Virus record (IMG/VR): IMGVR_UViG_3300008448_000024 | Location: 30,275 to 94,274 of that record | Reading direction: 5' to 3' (one strand) | Source: a virus | DNA: 64,000 nt | Shown here: in pieces, positions 34,015 to 41,636 of the stretch | How the letters are laid out: each line of letters starts with the position of its first letter | Numbering within the stretch: the first letter of the stretch is position 1 | Position numbers and translations under genes: made by a program | The notes under the pieces: generated by a model | Seen by the model: the letters and a program-made list of their open reading frames with translations, nothing else | Databases searched by the model: none | Told to the model about the DNA's origin: nothing

Positions 34015-34623
34015 ATGCCAGCGACAAGCGAACCGCAAAGAAAACTATTTGGTGCAGCATTATCAGCTAAACGTGGAGAATCAAAACCAGTGAGTAAAAA
34101 AGTATCAAATATAGCTAAGAATACTAGTGAAAAAGAACTAGAAAAAATGGCTTCGAAGCCAAAAAAAGAAGGAATGGACGATGGATCTATTTCTCAATTG
34201 TTTGTAGTTAAGAAACCTGATCAGGGCTGCACCAGAGACAATCTGGTAGCGCCAATTAATCCGCTTAATGGTATATCGGATTTACAGTTAAGTCCTGACC
34301 AAGTGCACGGGGTATATCCTGATGCTGATTCTGCAGGAATGATGGCTGAAAGAATGTGCCAAGAGTACGAAGAAGGTCAAAAAATGTTAGAAGAAAAGAA
34401 AGGTACTACTACAGAGAAGATAAAAAAAGCTATAGATAAGCTTGAGAAGAAGCGTAAAGAGCACATGGATGCGATGAAAGAAAATCCAAAGACTGCTAGT
34501 GAACATAAAACTGCGATTGCTGATTTAGCTACAAGAATCGATGATTATATAACAAAGTTAGAAAAGATCGAGAAGAGCAAAAAGGCTGAAGAAAAGAAAG
34601 AAGATAAAAAAGACAAAAAATGA
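34015..34623 (+). CDS. DUF3008-like protein
   Basis: 202 residues from MPATSEPQRKLFGAALSAKRGE. That start (P-A-T-S-E-x-Q-R-x-L-F-G-x-A-L-x-x-K-R-G-E) is typical of DUF3008-type phage proteins. A middle region follows (LNGISDLQLSPDQVHGVYPD), then a long charged helix to a Lys-rich end (KAEEKKEDKKDKK). The ATG at 34015 is used because the motif and the ATATTTAT box set it; an earlier in-frame ATG would place ten unrelated residues first. Its basic tail and helix suggest nucleic-acid association or packing, but that is inference. Confidence 0.65.
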   Translation: MPATSEPQRKLFGAALSAKRGESKPVSKKVSNIAKNTSEKELEKMASKPKKEGMDDGSISQLFVVKKPDQGCTRDNLVAPINPLNGISDLQLSPDQVHGVYPDADSAGMMAERMCQEYEEGQKMLEEKKGTTTEKIKKAIDKLEKKRKEHMDAMKENPKTASEHKTAIADLATRIDDYITKLEKIEKSKKAEEKKEDKKDKK

Positions 34624-34991
34624 TAAAGTTAACAGAGCTAATGAACGAATACGGTGATTTTAATGATCCAGTGCTCATGGCCACTAGAGCTTCTAAATTC
34701 AGTAGAGATAAAAAGCTTTCTGCTCAAAAGGCTGCCGCAAAAAAACGGATTTATGGTAAGAAAAGACAAGCATTGGAAGATAAATTAATCGACATAAATG
34801 ATGATATTAAGTCAGCAATACAACAAAGACATGCATTATTTATCGATATGGAAGAAGAAGCTGGTGAGAAAGGAGAAGATTGGTCAGACGAGGACGCGAA
34901 CAGATACGGACAACAGCTGAATGACATAGATGACACTATACAAAATCTAAAGTCGCTACGAAATAAAATAGAAACTAGACTAAACTATTAA
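34620..34991 (+). CDS. Tagged coiled-coil protein
   Basis: 123 residues beginning MIKLTELMNEYGDFNDPVLMA. The tag includes L-T-E and M-N-E. The rest (residues 20-120) is almost entirely charged coiled coil (KKRIYGKKRQALEDKLIDIN, DIDDTIQNLKSLRNKIET). The start overlaps the upstream stop by four bases. The DPVLMA...R block is one I associate with small phage proteins of unknown function. Confidence 0.6.
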   Translation: MIKLTELMNEYGDFNDPVLMATRASKFSRDKKLSAQKAAAKKRIYGKKRQALEDKLIDINDDIKSAIQQRHALFIDMEEEAGEKGEDWSDEDANRYGQQLNDIDDTIQNLKSLRNKIETRLNY

Positions 34992-35000
34992 AATAAATAA

Positions 35001-35369
35001 ATGAAACTAATAGACCTATTATCTGAATCTTTCGCAACAAATTCAAAATTAGCAAGTGCTGTTAAGTTTATGAAAAAAAATGCAGAATCTGCATATGAGG
35101 ATGAAAAAGAAATCCAAGCAGCTATGAAAGATGTAAAAGCATCAGGATTAACTTCGGACGATATATTTAAGTTTGCAAGTTTATTTCCAAGAGATAGTTT
35201 TAAAGTAGATGATATTCGTAGTGGCAAATTGGAGGCACAAATAAAACGAGTATATTTTAGTGGTGACGACCAATCAAAAGCATTGGAAAAAGCAAAAGCA
35301 CTAAAATCGTTTTTATTAGCATTTGATAAAAACCACGGTGGAGATAAAAATTGGTACAAAAGATATTAA
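35001..35369 (+). CDS. Tagged small helical protein
   Basis: 122 residues beginning MKLIDLLSESFATNSKLASA. The tag ends L-S-E before Ser. The body is helical and Lys/Asp-rich with the C-terminus FDKNHGGDKNWYKRY. No domain is recognised. Ten bases separate it from the upstream gene, and the next gene starts 12 bases downstream. Confidence 0.55.
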   Translation: MKLIDLLSESFATNSKLASAVKFMKKNAESAYEDEKEIQAAMKDVKASGLTSDDIFKFASLFPRDSFKVDDIRSGKLEAQIKRVYFSGDDQSKALEKAKALKSFLLAFDKNHGGDKNWYKRY

Positions 35370-35381
35370 AAAATAATTACA

Positions 35382-35753
35382 ATGGAAAACATAGGACTTT
35401 TATTAGGTACATTGATGCAAAGCAGAAATCAAGCCCATGTGTATCATTTGCAAGCAACAGGACCAGGTTCTCATGCAGCTCATTTAGCACTTCAAGCTTA
35501 TTATGAAGATATAGTGCCTTTAGTGGATGCTTTAGCAGAAGGTTGGCAAGGTCGTTATGGAATAATTACTGGATATAATATGGCGGGTACAATAAAAGAA
35601 GATGGCAACGCAGTTGCTTATTTTGAAACTCTTTGTAAGTTTGTTGAAGTAATAAGAAAACAAATACCCCAAGATTCATATATTCAAAATCAAGTGGATG
35701 AAGTAGTATCATTAATAGAAACTACAAAATATAAACTTATAAATTTACAATAA
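35382..35753 (+). CDS. DUF5856-like ferritin-fold protein
   Basis: 123 residues. LLGTLMQSRNQAHVYHLQAT then GSHAAHLALQAYYEDIVPLV, then DALAEGWQGRYGI, are recognisable as the DUF5856 family of T4-like phages, which appear related to Dps-like four-helix bundles (Q-A-H...H-L and Y-E-x-I placed like metal ligands). No tag is present. It is inside the tagged-gene run, so the bundle may be part of the head or a soluble protein; the role is unknown. Confidence 0.6.
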   Translation: MENIGLLLGTLMQSRNQAHVYHLQATGPGSHAAHLALQAYYEDIVPLVDALAEGWQGRYGIITGYNMAGTIKEDGNAVAYFETLCKFVEVIRKQIPQDSYIQNQVDEVVSLIETTKYKLINLQ

Positions 35754-36347
35754 GTGATAAGCATTATTAATACACTAAACGAAGATCTAAATGGAGAAAA
35801 TCCATGTTGGAGAGGGTATGAACCTATAGGAACTAAAGAGAAAGATGGAAAGACTGTTCCGAACTGTGTACCAATAGATGAACAAAATCAGCCTAATTTA
35901 CAACAAATAAAGAAAGGCATAGAAGTTGAGATGGAACATACCAGTGATAGGAAGACTGCACTAAAAATTGCCTTAGATCATTTAGCAGAAGATCCAAATT
36001 ATTACGATAAATTGCAAGCAGCTGGGTTAGAAGAGGAATTAAACGAAGGTGAATTCTGTTCTGAGTGCTTAAAAGAGTACATACAGCAAATGTCAAATCT
36101 AATGCTTGAAGCTGAATATAAAGGTAGAAAAGTGCCATTAGGTAAGCCTATGAAAGGTGACGTTAAAAAGTTTAAAGTATATGTAAAAAATAAAAAAGGT
36201 AAAGTTGTAAAAGTTAATTTTGGACAAAAAGGCGTAAAAATAAAAAAAAGTAACCCAAAAAGAAGAAAATCATTTAGAGCAAGGCATAAATGTCATACAG
36301 CTAAAGATAGAACAACACCTAGATATTGGAGTTGTCGTAAATGGTAA
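35754..36347 (+). CDS. Tagged DUF5872-like basic protein with internal site
   Basis: 197 residues from a GTG start that overlaps no gene. The first residues MISIINTLNEDLNGENPCWRG (with L-N-E) are tag-like. PCWRGYEPIGTKEKDGKTVP is followed by an acidic helical middle and QMSNLMLEAEYKG near 120, a second tag-like stretch. The C-terminus is very basic and Cys-containing (NPKRRKSFRARHKCHTAKDR, then PRYWSCRKW), as in small DNA-binding phage proteins. Splitting after the second site would free the basic domain for DNA binding; this is inference. Confidence 0.6.
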   Translation: MISIINTLNEDLNGENPCWRGYEPIGTKEKDGKTVPNCVPIDEQNQPNLQQIKKGIEVEMEHTSDRKTALKIALDHLAEDPNYYDKLQAAGLEEELNEGEFCSECLKEYIQQMSNLMLEAEYKGRKVPLGKPMKGDVKKFKVYVKNKKGKVVKVNFGQKGVKIKKSNPKRRKSFRARHKCHTAKDRTTPRYWSCRKW

Positions 36348-36358
36348 AAATATATAAC

Positions 36359-36970
36359 ATGAATAATAAACTTTTCGTAAAACACTTAATATTAGAGACA
36401 TTATCAGAAGCAGAAGTCGATAGCGAAGTAGACAAAGGTATGTCAGATGCGTATACTGCTCTAAAATCAAATTTATCTATTTTAGAAGGATATAAAGCTA
36501 AACAACCTAAAAAAGAAGGGCAAATAAATGAAGCTTTAGGCGCAATGGTTGCTAGTGGTTTATTAGCCGCACCTAAAATAATTGAATGGATAGCGAAATC
36601 TATAAATTATTTAGTTAAAACTTTTTCTAAAAAAGATGAAAGTCAAATCGCTAAATCTATTGAAAAGTTTGCACATAAGTGGGAAAAATTATATATAACA
36701 ATAATAAAAAAAGCAGTAAAATATACTGGATTTTTAGAAAATCTTTGGAAAAAAGAAAAACAAGTTGATGAAGAAAAGCTAGAACTTGTCGCAAAAGTAA
36801 TATTTGCATTAATACTAGCACTCGCAGCAGGTACTGCATTAAAAACAATATTATCACCAGCATCACCAGTGATTAAGGCAATAGAGGCTACATTAGGTGG
36901 AATTAAAGCTACTGAGATTATTGGAATTGCTAAAACAGTAGCTAATAAAATTGGTATTAAAGTAGTATAA
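36359..36970 (+). CDS. Tagged protein with hydrophobic helices
   Basis: 203 residues beginning MNNKLFVKHLILETLSEAEVD (tag with L-S-E before Ala). INEALGAMVASGLLAAPKII near 55 and a strongly hydrophobic span (VIFALILALAAGTALKTIL, near 148) suggest membrane interaction. The ATG at 36359 is chosen so that the tag is N-terminal; a start at 36341 would add six residues and overlap the previous stop. A packaged membrane-active protein could act on the host envelope at entry, but nothing confirms it. Confidence 0.55.
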   Translation: MNNKLFVKHLILETLSEAEVDSEVDKGMSDAYTALKSNLSILEGYKAKQPKKEGQINEALGAMVASGLLAAPKIIEWIAKSINYLVKTFSKKDESQIAKSIEKFAHKWEKLYITIIKKAVKYTGFLENLWKKEKQVDEEKLELVAKVIFALILALAAGTALKTILSPASPVIKAIEATLGGIKATEIIGIAKTVANKIGIKVV

Positions 36971-36982
36971 AATAATAAAAAT

Positions 36983-37240
36983 ATGAAACAAGAAATTAAT
37001 GAAACTAAAAGACTGCAAGAGTTAGCTGGCGTTGATAAACAATCTCAATTAAATGAAGTAATATCTCCAATACATAAAAATCGGCTTCGGCTTCCTACAT
37101 ATAAAAAAATTGATACGTATTTAAAATCTATTATTGGAAAACCATTTGATAAAAAAATGGCTGATGATATATCAATTATGGCTTTTGATTTAGCTAGAGA
37201 TTATTTTGAGAAGTATTCAAAAGATGGATTTCAAAAATAA
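36983..37240 (+). CDS. MKQ-tag protein 1 of three in tandem
   Basis: 85 residues. MKQEINETKRLQELAGVDKQ is followed by SQLNEV, a candidate L-N-E site at residues 23-25. The remainder is a short helical domain (KIDTYLKSIIGKPFDKKMAD, then MAFDLARDYFEKY). The leader and ATG form the 17-mer aaaataataaaaatatg (36969-36985), exactly repeated before the next two genes. The gene is one of four with this tag. Confidence 0.65.
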   Translation: MKQEINETKRLQELAGVDKQSQLNEVISPIHKNRLRLPTYKKIDTYLKSIIGKPFDKKMADDISIMAFDLARDYFEKYSKDGFQK

Positions 37241-37262
37241 AAATATACAAAATAATAAAAAT

Positions 37263-37568
37263 ATGAAGAAATATATTAATGAAGCAAAAAGAATGCAGCA
37301 ACTAGCAGGTATCTTAAAAGAAGGAGCTGATTTATCAAGATATGATAGTATGTCTGATGCTGATCTTATTAAATGGGCGAAACAAGATGGAATGGAAGAA
37401 TTTATTGTTATTGATGGAGAAGGAGGATTAGCAAATAGAGAAGAATTATTAAATGGTTTACTAGGAATAGAAGATACATATACATCAGATGAAGACGATG
37501 CTATTGATAGTATGTGGGATGATGAATTAGATCCAGCAGGCGGTAGAGGACCATTATCACATATATAA
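37263..37568 (+). CDS. MKK-tag protein 2 of three in tandem
   Basis: 101 residues beginning MKKYINEAKRMQQLAGILKE then GADLSRYDSMSD. The tag ends L-K-E before Gly. The body is strongly acidic and short (ADLIKWAKQDGMEEFIVIDG, EDTYTSDEDDAIDSMWDDEL), with an FIVIDGEGG strand-turn. The leader-plus-ATG 17-mer is at 37249-37265. The acidic body resembles a DNA mimic or scaffold-like peptide only in composition. An upstream ATG in this frame lies inside the preceding gene and is rejected. Confidence 0.65.
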   Translation: MKKYINEAKRMQQLAGILKEGADLSRYDSMSDADLIKWAKQDGMEEFIVIDGEGGLANREELLNGLLGIEDTYTSDEDDAIDSMWDDELDPAGGRGPLSHI

Positions 37569-37580
37569 AATAATAAAAAT

Positions 37581-37874
37581 ATGAAACAACAACTTAACGA
37601 AACAAAAAGAATGCAGCAATTAGCTGGTATTATTAAGGAAGATAGGAATATGGAAATGATGGGGGAGATGCATAGTGAAGAGGATTTTATGGCTCCAGTA
37701 ATAAATTATATAACCAAAAAATATTCAAGCTTAATTGCTAATAAAGATTACGATGCTTTAGGAGCTGCTATTGAAAAAGATTTTCCGTCGCTTCGTTCTG
37801 ATTTAGTTCTTCAAACTATATTTGGAAATGATACTCCTGAAGAGTTATCAACTCCTCCTAGCGGCTTTTTTTAG
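37581..37874 (+). CDS. MKQ-tag protein 3 of three in tandem
   Basis: 97 residues beginning MKQQLNETKRMQQLAGIIKE then DRNMEMMGEMHSEED. The tag ends I-K-E before Asp. The body is helical (FMAPVINYITKKYSSLIANK), ending PEELSTPPSGFF. The leader-plus-ATG 17-mer is at 37567-37583. The stop is followed by a 100-base spacer with no terminator seen. Confidence 0.65.
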   Translation: MKQQLNETKRMQQLAGIIKEDRNMEMMGEMHSEEDFMAPVINYITKKYSSLIANKDYDALGAAIEKDFPSLRSDLVLQTIFGNDTPEELSTPPSGFF

Positions 37875-37976
37875 TATTTCCTTTATCTGTATAAAATTTA
37901 AACGATAAACTAAGTTGCGATATTATTCACCAAAATCCATTTATGGAAGAAGACAGTAAAATCCAAAAAAGAATAA

Positions 37977-38186
37977 ATGACTTGGAGATCGAAATTCTTA
38001 AGCAATGTAGCTACAACGTGTCTGATGCTAGCGATGTTTTTCAACCCGCTTGGCTTCGACATATTATTCAAACTAGTAATGGACTTGACAGATTCTTACT
38101 TAATTACGGATTTACTTTTCTATTTCGCTGCGCTTTTATTTCTTGGATTATATTTCTTATTCAAAAAAGCATCTAATAGATCTTAG
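37977..38186 (+). CDS. Small two-span membrane protein
   Basis: 69 residues: MTWRSKFLSNVATTCLMLAM, FFNPLGFDILFKLVMD, LTDSYLITDLLFYFAALLFL, GLYFLFKKASNRS. Two hydrophobic spans with NPLGFD and a polar hinge between them match small inner-membrane phage proteins I have seen in aquatic T4-like genomes. Another frame begins at 37943 and overlaps it; the 37977 frame is favoured for its clean two-span layout and basic end. It may be a lysis or host-membrane protein. Confidence 0.6.
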   Translation: MTWRSKFLSNVATTCLMLAMFFNPLGFDILFKLVMDLTDSYLITDLLFYFAALLFLGLYFLFKKASNRS

Positions 38187-38187
38187 C

Positions 38188-38195
38188 ATATTTAT
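38188..38195 (+). promoter_or_regulatory. ATATTTAT late-promoter-like box
   Basis: cATATTTATA begins two bases after the previous stop and ends ten bases before the ATG at 38206. Confidence 0.55.
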
Positions 38196-38205
38196 ATAGA
38201 GTAGG

Positions 38206-38499
38206 ATGATTAAATTAATGACCATATTACAAGAGGAACCTTACGTAGATGTTAGTAAAACTAATATAGGTAAAACTACTACAGATTCAGGAATAACTAC
38301 AAAATTAACTGATATTGATCCAAGTACTGGAAAAATGGGTTGGGATGTAAGTTATGATGTAGATCCAAAAGAGGTGTATGAAAAGCTATCTGATCTTTAT
38401 AAATTTTTAGCTAACATAAATCCTGATAGTCCACTAATTGTAATAAGAGATCAAGTTAAAAAACTAAGAAATAAAACATCTAGATTAATAGTAAAATGA
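38206..38499 (+). CDS. Tagged small protein of unknown function
   Basis: 97 residues beginning MIKLMTILQEEPYVDVSKTN. The tag ends L-Q-E before Glu. The body is a mixed alpha/beta domain (GKMGWDVSYDVDPKEVYEKL, DLYKFLANINPD). It overlaps the next gene by four bases (ATGA). No family is recognised. Confidence 0.6.
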   Translation: MIKLMTILQEEPYVDVSKTNIGKTTTDSGITTKLTDIDPSTGKMGWDVSYDVDPKEVYEKLSDLYKFLANINPDSPLIVIRDQVKKLRNKTSRLIVK

Positions 38500-38957
38500 A
38501 AAATGTATCATTACAATCATTAGTAAGCTTACTAAGAGAAGAACAAGAGGCAGAATTATCAGAGAATCATAAAGTTGGAGATTTTGTTGTTCCTAATGTA
38601 GGTGCACATAAAGGGCTTAAACATAAAATCATCGCAATTAAAGATGATGGTAGCTACAATATACAACCAATTCTTAATAAAGGACAAAAAAATAAGTATA
38701 GATTAGGAGCAGCTAATGCAAAGCTTGATCAACTATCACCATATAAAGAGGAAATTAAAGAAGGCGCTGATCATGAAGTAGCGATGGCTATGAGCAGTCT
38801 AAAAGAAATAGTTAGTAATGCTTCCCAACTTATGGATAAATTAGGTGGAATGGAAAGAAACATTCCCGGCTGGATTCAAGATCACATAACTAACGCTGAA
38901 AATTTTATAGAGCAAGCAAATCAAGGATTTCATGAGTTAGACCACTCAGGTGAATAA
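38496..38957 (+). CDS. Tagged protein with conserved ADHEVAMA...NIPGWIQDHI domain
   Basis: 153 residues beginning MKNVSLQSLVSLLREEQEAE (tag with L-R-E, and L-S-E slightly later). A beta-rich KVGDFVVPNVGAHKG region follows, with IIAIKDDGSYNIQPI. The C-terminal helical domain has GADHEVAMAMSSLKEIVSNA, NIPGWIQDHITNAENFIEQA. That domain recurs in proteins of aquatic T4-like phages, where its role is unknown. The first domain may be a small KOW or SH3-like barrel. Confidence 0.6.
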   Translation: MKNVSLQSLVSLLREEQEAELSENHKVGDFVVPNVGAHKGLKHKIIAIKDDGSYNIQPILNKGQKNKYRLGAANAKLDQLSPYKEEIKEGADHEVAMAMSSLKEIVSNASQLMDKLGGMERNIPGWIQDHITNAENFIEQANQGFHELDHSGE

Positions 38958-38984
38958 AGTTATATAAAGTAAAAACACATAAGT

Positions 38985-41087
38985 ATGAATATGGACTCTT
39001 TAATACTAAAAAATATATTATTAAGAGAGATAGACGAAGAAGATGCTAAAAAAGAAGAAGATCAAAGTCAATCTCCATTTGAAAAAGATCCTATGGGATT
39101 TATATTAAAGAAGTATGTAACTTTGAATGAGTTATTAAGTGAATTAATGACTCCATCATTTAAAGAGTACTTAGATGCCATATTTATCGTTGCTCCAAAA
39201 CCAACAACATTTAAAATATTATTACATAACGGACAATACTTCTTTCTTACGTATTTAGAAAAGGCGTATCAAGCTACAATATCAGGTAAAAATTATTACC
39301 TAATGACTACAGGAGAGAAGCAATTATGTATGCAAGCTATTGCAAGATTGTTAAGATTTGGATCTCCATTAAAAACAAAAGGCCCTGAAGGATCTGAACA
39401 AGGTCCAGAAGCTGAAGATGCTGGAGAATCAACAACAGAACCAGCAGAAACTACACCAGAAGCGGGAGGTGAAGAAGAGACACTGGCAGAATCAGTAATA
39501 TTAAAGCATATATTAAAAAAGCTAGTATTAACAGAAGCCGCAACAGACATGAAAAGACCAAATACTGGTAATGAAATTTCTTTAAAAGAGGGATTAGTTT
39601 GTTTATTTTATGATGTTTTTAAAGACTCTTCTTTAGTTAAAGATATAGAAGAATTACACGCTATAGTTACAACAAAACAAGCGGCTGAGCAAATTGTAGA
39701 AGACGATATAAAAAAAATAGTTGATAAAATAGCTCAAGTATATAATAAAAATAAACAATACTATGGCGTAGGCAAATCTATGCCAGAGAATCTAGATTTA
39801 TATATTAAATATGTTTTCTTATCTAGACAAGAGGTAGACACTTTAACAAACGCTATATCAGCAGCCGCATCTATACATAAAGATATTTCTACAGAAGGTA
39901 GAATAATTAGGAATGAAGACTTTGATAAGATTAGACAAAAAGCTGTTTCATTAATAAAAGAACAGTATAATGTATCATTACAAGCTGATAACTGGTGTCC
40001 AGGCGACGTTTATTTAGTATTAAATCAATCAAGTATATCAAATTGTTTAAAAGCAGATACTGTTAATATAGGAAAATCAAGTTTAAATCATCAATTTGAA
40101 AAAGATGGAGATTTAATAGCTATATCTTTAAAAGAAGAAAAAGCACAAGCTGGAAAAGCTACAACTTTTGCTAATACTGTATTTAGTAATAGTTTTGATG
40201 CTGATGTAAATCCAGATGATAAATATGGTACATCAGATAATAAAGACTTAGCTAAAATATCAGCAAAAATAGCAAGATTTGAAGATTATTATTATGGTCC
40301 AAAAAGAGGTGGAAGACGATCTCAAAGTTATATAAATGCTATAACAAAAGATAAAAAATTGCATGGATCGGTTAATTCAATACTTCAAGCAGCAGGAAAA
40401 TCAAAAATAAAAACTACTAATATAAAAAGTGAATTTCAATCAGAAGATGCTTTTTATAAAGCAAATAAACAATTATTTGATGATATAGAATCTTCTATAA
40501 AATCTTTAAAAAATAAAATGACTGGGGGTGATTCTACAACGAAGGTAAAAAAGTCATTTATTACTAGTAGAGATAAATTTATAGATGATATAAAAAAATA
40601 TGAAATAGAAGTAAGCGCAGAAGATAATAATAAGTTTTCTAAAGAGATAGAAAAAGAAAATGAAGATTACATAAAAGTATTATCTATGAAGACTGCTACG
40701 TATGAATTAGCAAGTTTAATCATTGATAAATGGACAGATAAAAATGCTAAAATATCCCCAGCGTATAAAAAAATACAAGAGATTACAAATCCATTCGTTG
40801 CTTTAACTGCATTTGCTATAGCTGAAGCTGGTTTAAGTCCGAGTTTTTATAAAGTTATTGGTAGTTCTAAAACACTAATAGGACATACTGATTATTTCGA
40901 TGCAAAATCAGAAGTTGATATAGATTCTAGTAGTACAAAAATGACTTTAATAGATTCTCCAAAACAAGCTGGTTTTATGCTATCATATATTACTAAATTA
41001 GGTAAAAAAAATTATTCTACGAAATTGGTATTTAGGTTTTCTGGTTCTGAAATAAGAATAGAGGTACAAGAATTAAAAGCACAATAA
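38985..41087 (+). CDS. Large tagged protein with second internal tag (probable packaged protein)
   Basis: 700 residues. The N-terminus DSLILKNILLREIDEED offers L-R-E. After a helical part and an acidic low-complexity linker (EDAGESTTEPAETTPEAGGE, near 145), the sequence SVILKHILKKLVLTEAATD (about 168-186) repeats the tag with L-T-E. The C-terminal 500 residues are a separate, mostly helical domain containing the stretch YYYGPKRGGRRSQ and FWD-free charged helices; no enzyme motif is recognised. Cleavage at both sites would remove the tag and linker. It is the longest member of the tagged cluster. Confidence 0.6.
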   Translation: MNMDSLILKNILLREIDEEDAKKEEDQSQSPFEKDPMGFILKKYVTLNELLSELMTPSFKEYLDAIFIVAPKPTTFKILLHNGQYFFLTYLEKAYQATISGKNYYLMTTGEKQLCMQAIARLLRFGSPLKTKGPEGSEQGPEAEDAGESTTEPAETTPEAGGEEETLAESVILKHILKKLVLTEAATDMKRPNTGNEISLKEGLVCLFYDVFKDSSLVKDIEELHAIVTTKQAAEQIVEDDIKKIVDKIAQVYNKNKQYYGVGKSMPENLDLYIKYVFLSRQEVDTLTNAISAAASIHKDISTEGRIIRNEDFDKIRQKAVSLIKEQYNVSLQADNWCPGDVYLVLNQSSISNCLKADTVNIGKSSLNHQFEKDGDLIAISLKEEKAQAGKATTFANTVFSNSFDADVNPDDKYGTSDNKDLAKISAKIARFEDYYYGPKRGGRRSQSYINAITKDKKLHGSVNSILQAAGKSKIKTTNIKSEFQSEDAFYKANKQLFDDIESSIKSLKNKMTGGDSTTKVKKSFITSRDKFIDDIKKYEIEVSAEDNNKFSKEIEKENEDYIKVLSMKTATYELASLIIDKWTDKNAKISPAYKKIQEITNPFVALTAFAIAEAGLSPSFYKVIGSSKTLIGHTDYFDAKSEVDIDSSSTKMTLIDSPKQAGFMLSYITKLGKKNYSTKLVFRFSGSEIRIEVQELKAQ

Positions 41088-41137
41088 AAATAAAATATAT
41101 AGATTAGTAAATAATTGTTATATTTAAGAAAAAAGTT

Positions 41138-41611
41138 ATGAATATTTTTTATCTCCATCAAGACCCAATATTAGCAGCTAAAGATTTATGTGATCAACAC
41201 ATTTTAAAAATGGGTATAGAGTCTGCACAAATGATGTGTACTGCGCATTGGTTAACTGATAATGAAGCTCCATATAAAAAAGCACACGTAAATCATCCAT
41301 CTACAATTTGGACTAGACAATCAATTTATCACTACGAATGGTTATTAAATCACGCGAAAGAGATATTTAAAGAGTACAATCGCAGATACAAAAAAGTTCA
41401 TAAAACTGAATCAGTAATTGCATGGCTAGACAAAAATAAACCAAATATACCGGACTTAGCATTTGTAGAACCACCACAATGTATGCCTGATGAGTATAAA
41501 AATGTAGATACTGTAACAGCATATAGAAACTTTTATCTATACGATAAGATACTAATAAAGGGTTTAAAATACGATAGAGCAGAAAATATCCCTAATTGGC
41601 TATATAGCTAG
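41138..41611 (+). CDS. Pyrimidine-dimer-glycosylase-like protein
   Basis: 157 residues. MNIFYLHQDPILAAKDLCDQ then HILKMGIESAQMMC give the D-x-H-x-x-K arrangement seen in a phage family sometimes annotated as endonuclease V/pyrimidine dimer DNA glycosylase. AHVNHPSTIWTRQSIYHYEW and an R-R-Y-K-K-V-H-K-T segment follow. The reaction is not proved by the sequence, and the resemblance to T4 DenV is weak. It stands before the lysis-like pair and terminase, with no tag. Confidence 0.5.
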   Translation: MNIFYLHQDPILAAKDLCDQHILKMGIESAQMMCTAHWLTDNEAPYKKAHVNHPSTIWTRQSIYHYEWLLNHAKEIFKEYNRRYKKVHKTESVIAWLDKNKPNIPDLAFVEPPQCMPDEYKNVDTVTAYRNFYLYDKILIKGLKYDRAENIPNWLYS

Positions 41612-41616
41612 TATAC

Positions 41617-41624
41617 ATATTTAT
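41617..41624 (+). promoter_or_regulatory. ATATTTAT late-promoter-like box
   Basis: cATATTTAT ends 12 bases before the ATG at 41637, ahead of the two membrane genes and the terminase. Confidence 0.55.
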
Positions 41625-41636
41625 TAATAAAAGTAT

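Noticed and set aside
39180-39187. ATATTTAT inside the 38985-41087 gene
   Set aside because: Deep in coding sequence with no start downstream; such background copies are expected in AT-rich DNA. The copy at 16128 is similar.
39296-39550. Minus-strand frame opposite the acidic linker
   Set aside because: Antisense shadow of the Glu/Pro/Thr-rich linker; no promoter, and it lies inside a real gene.
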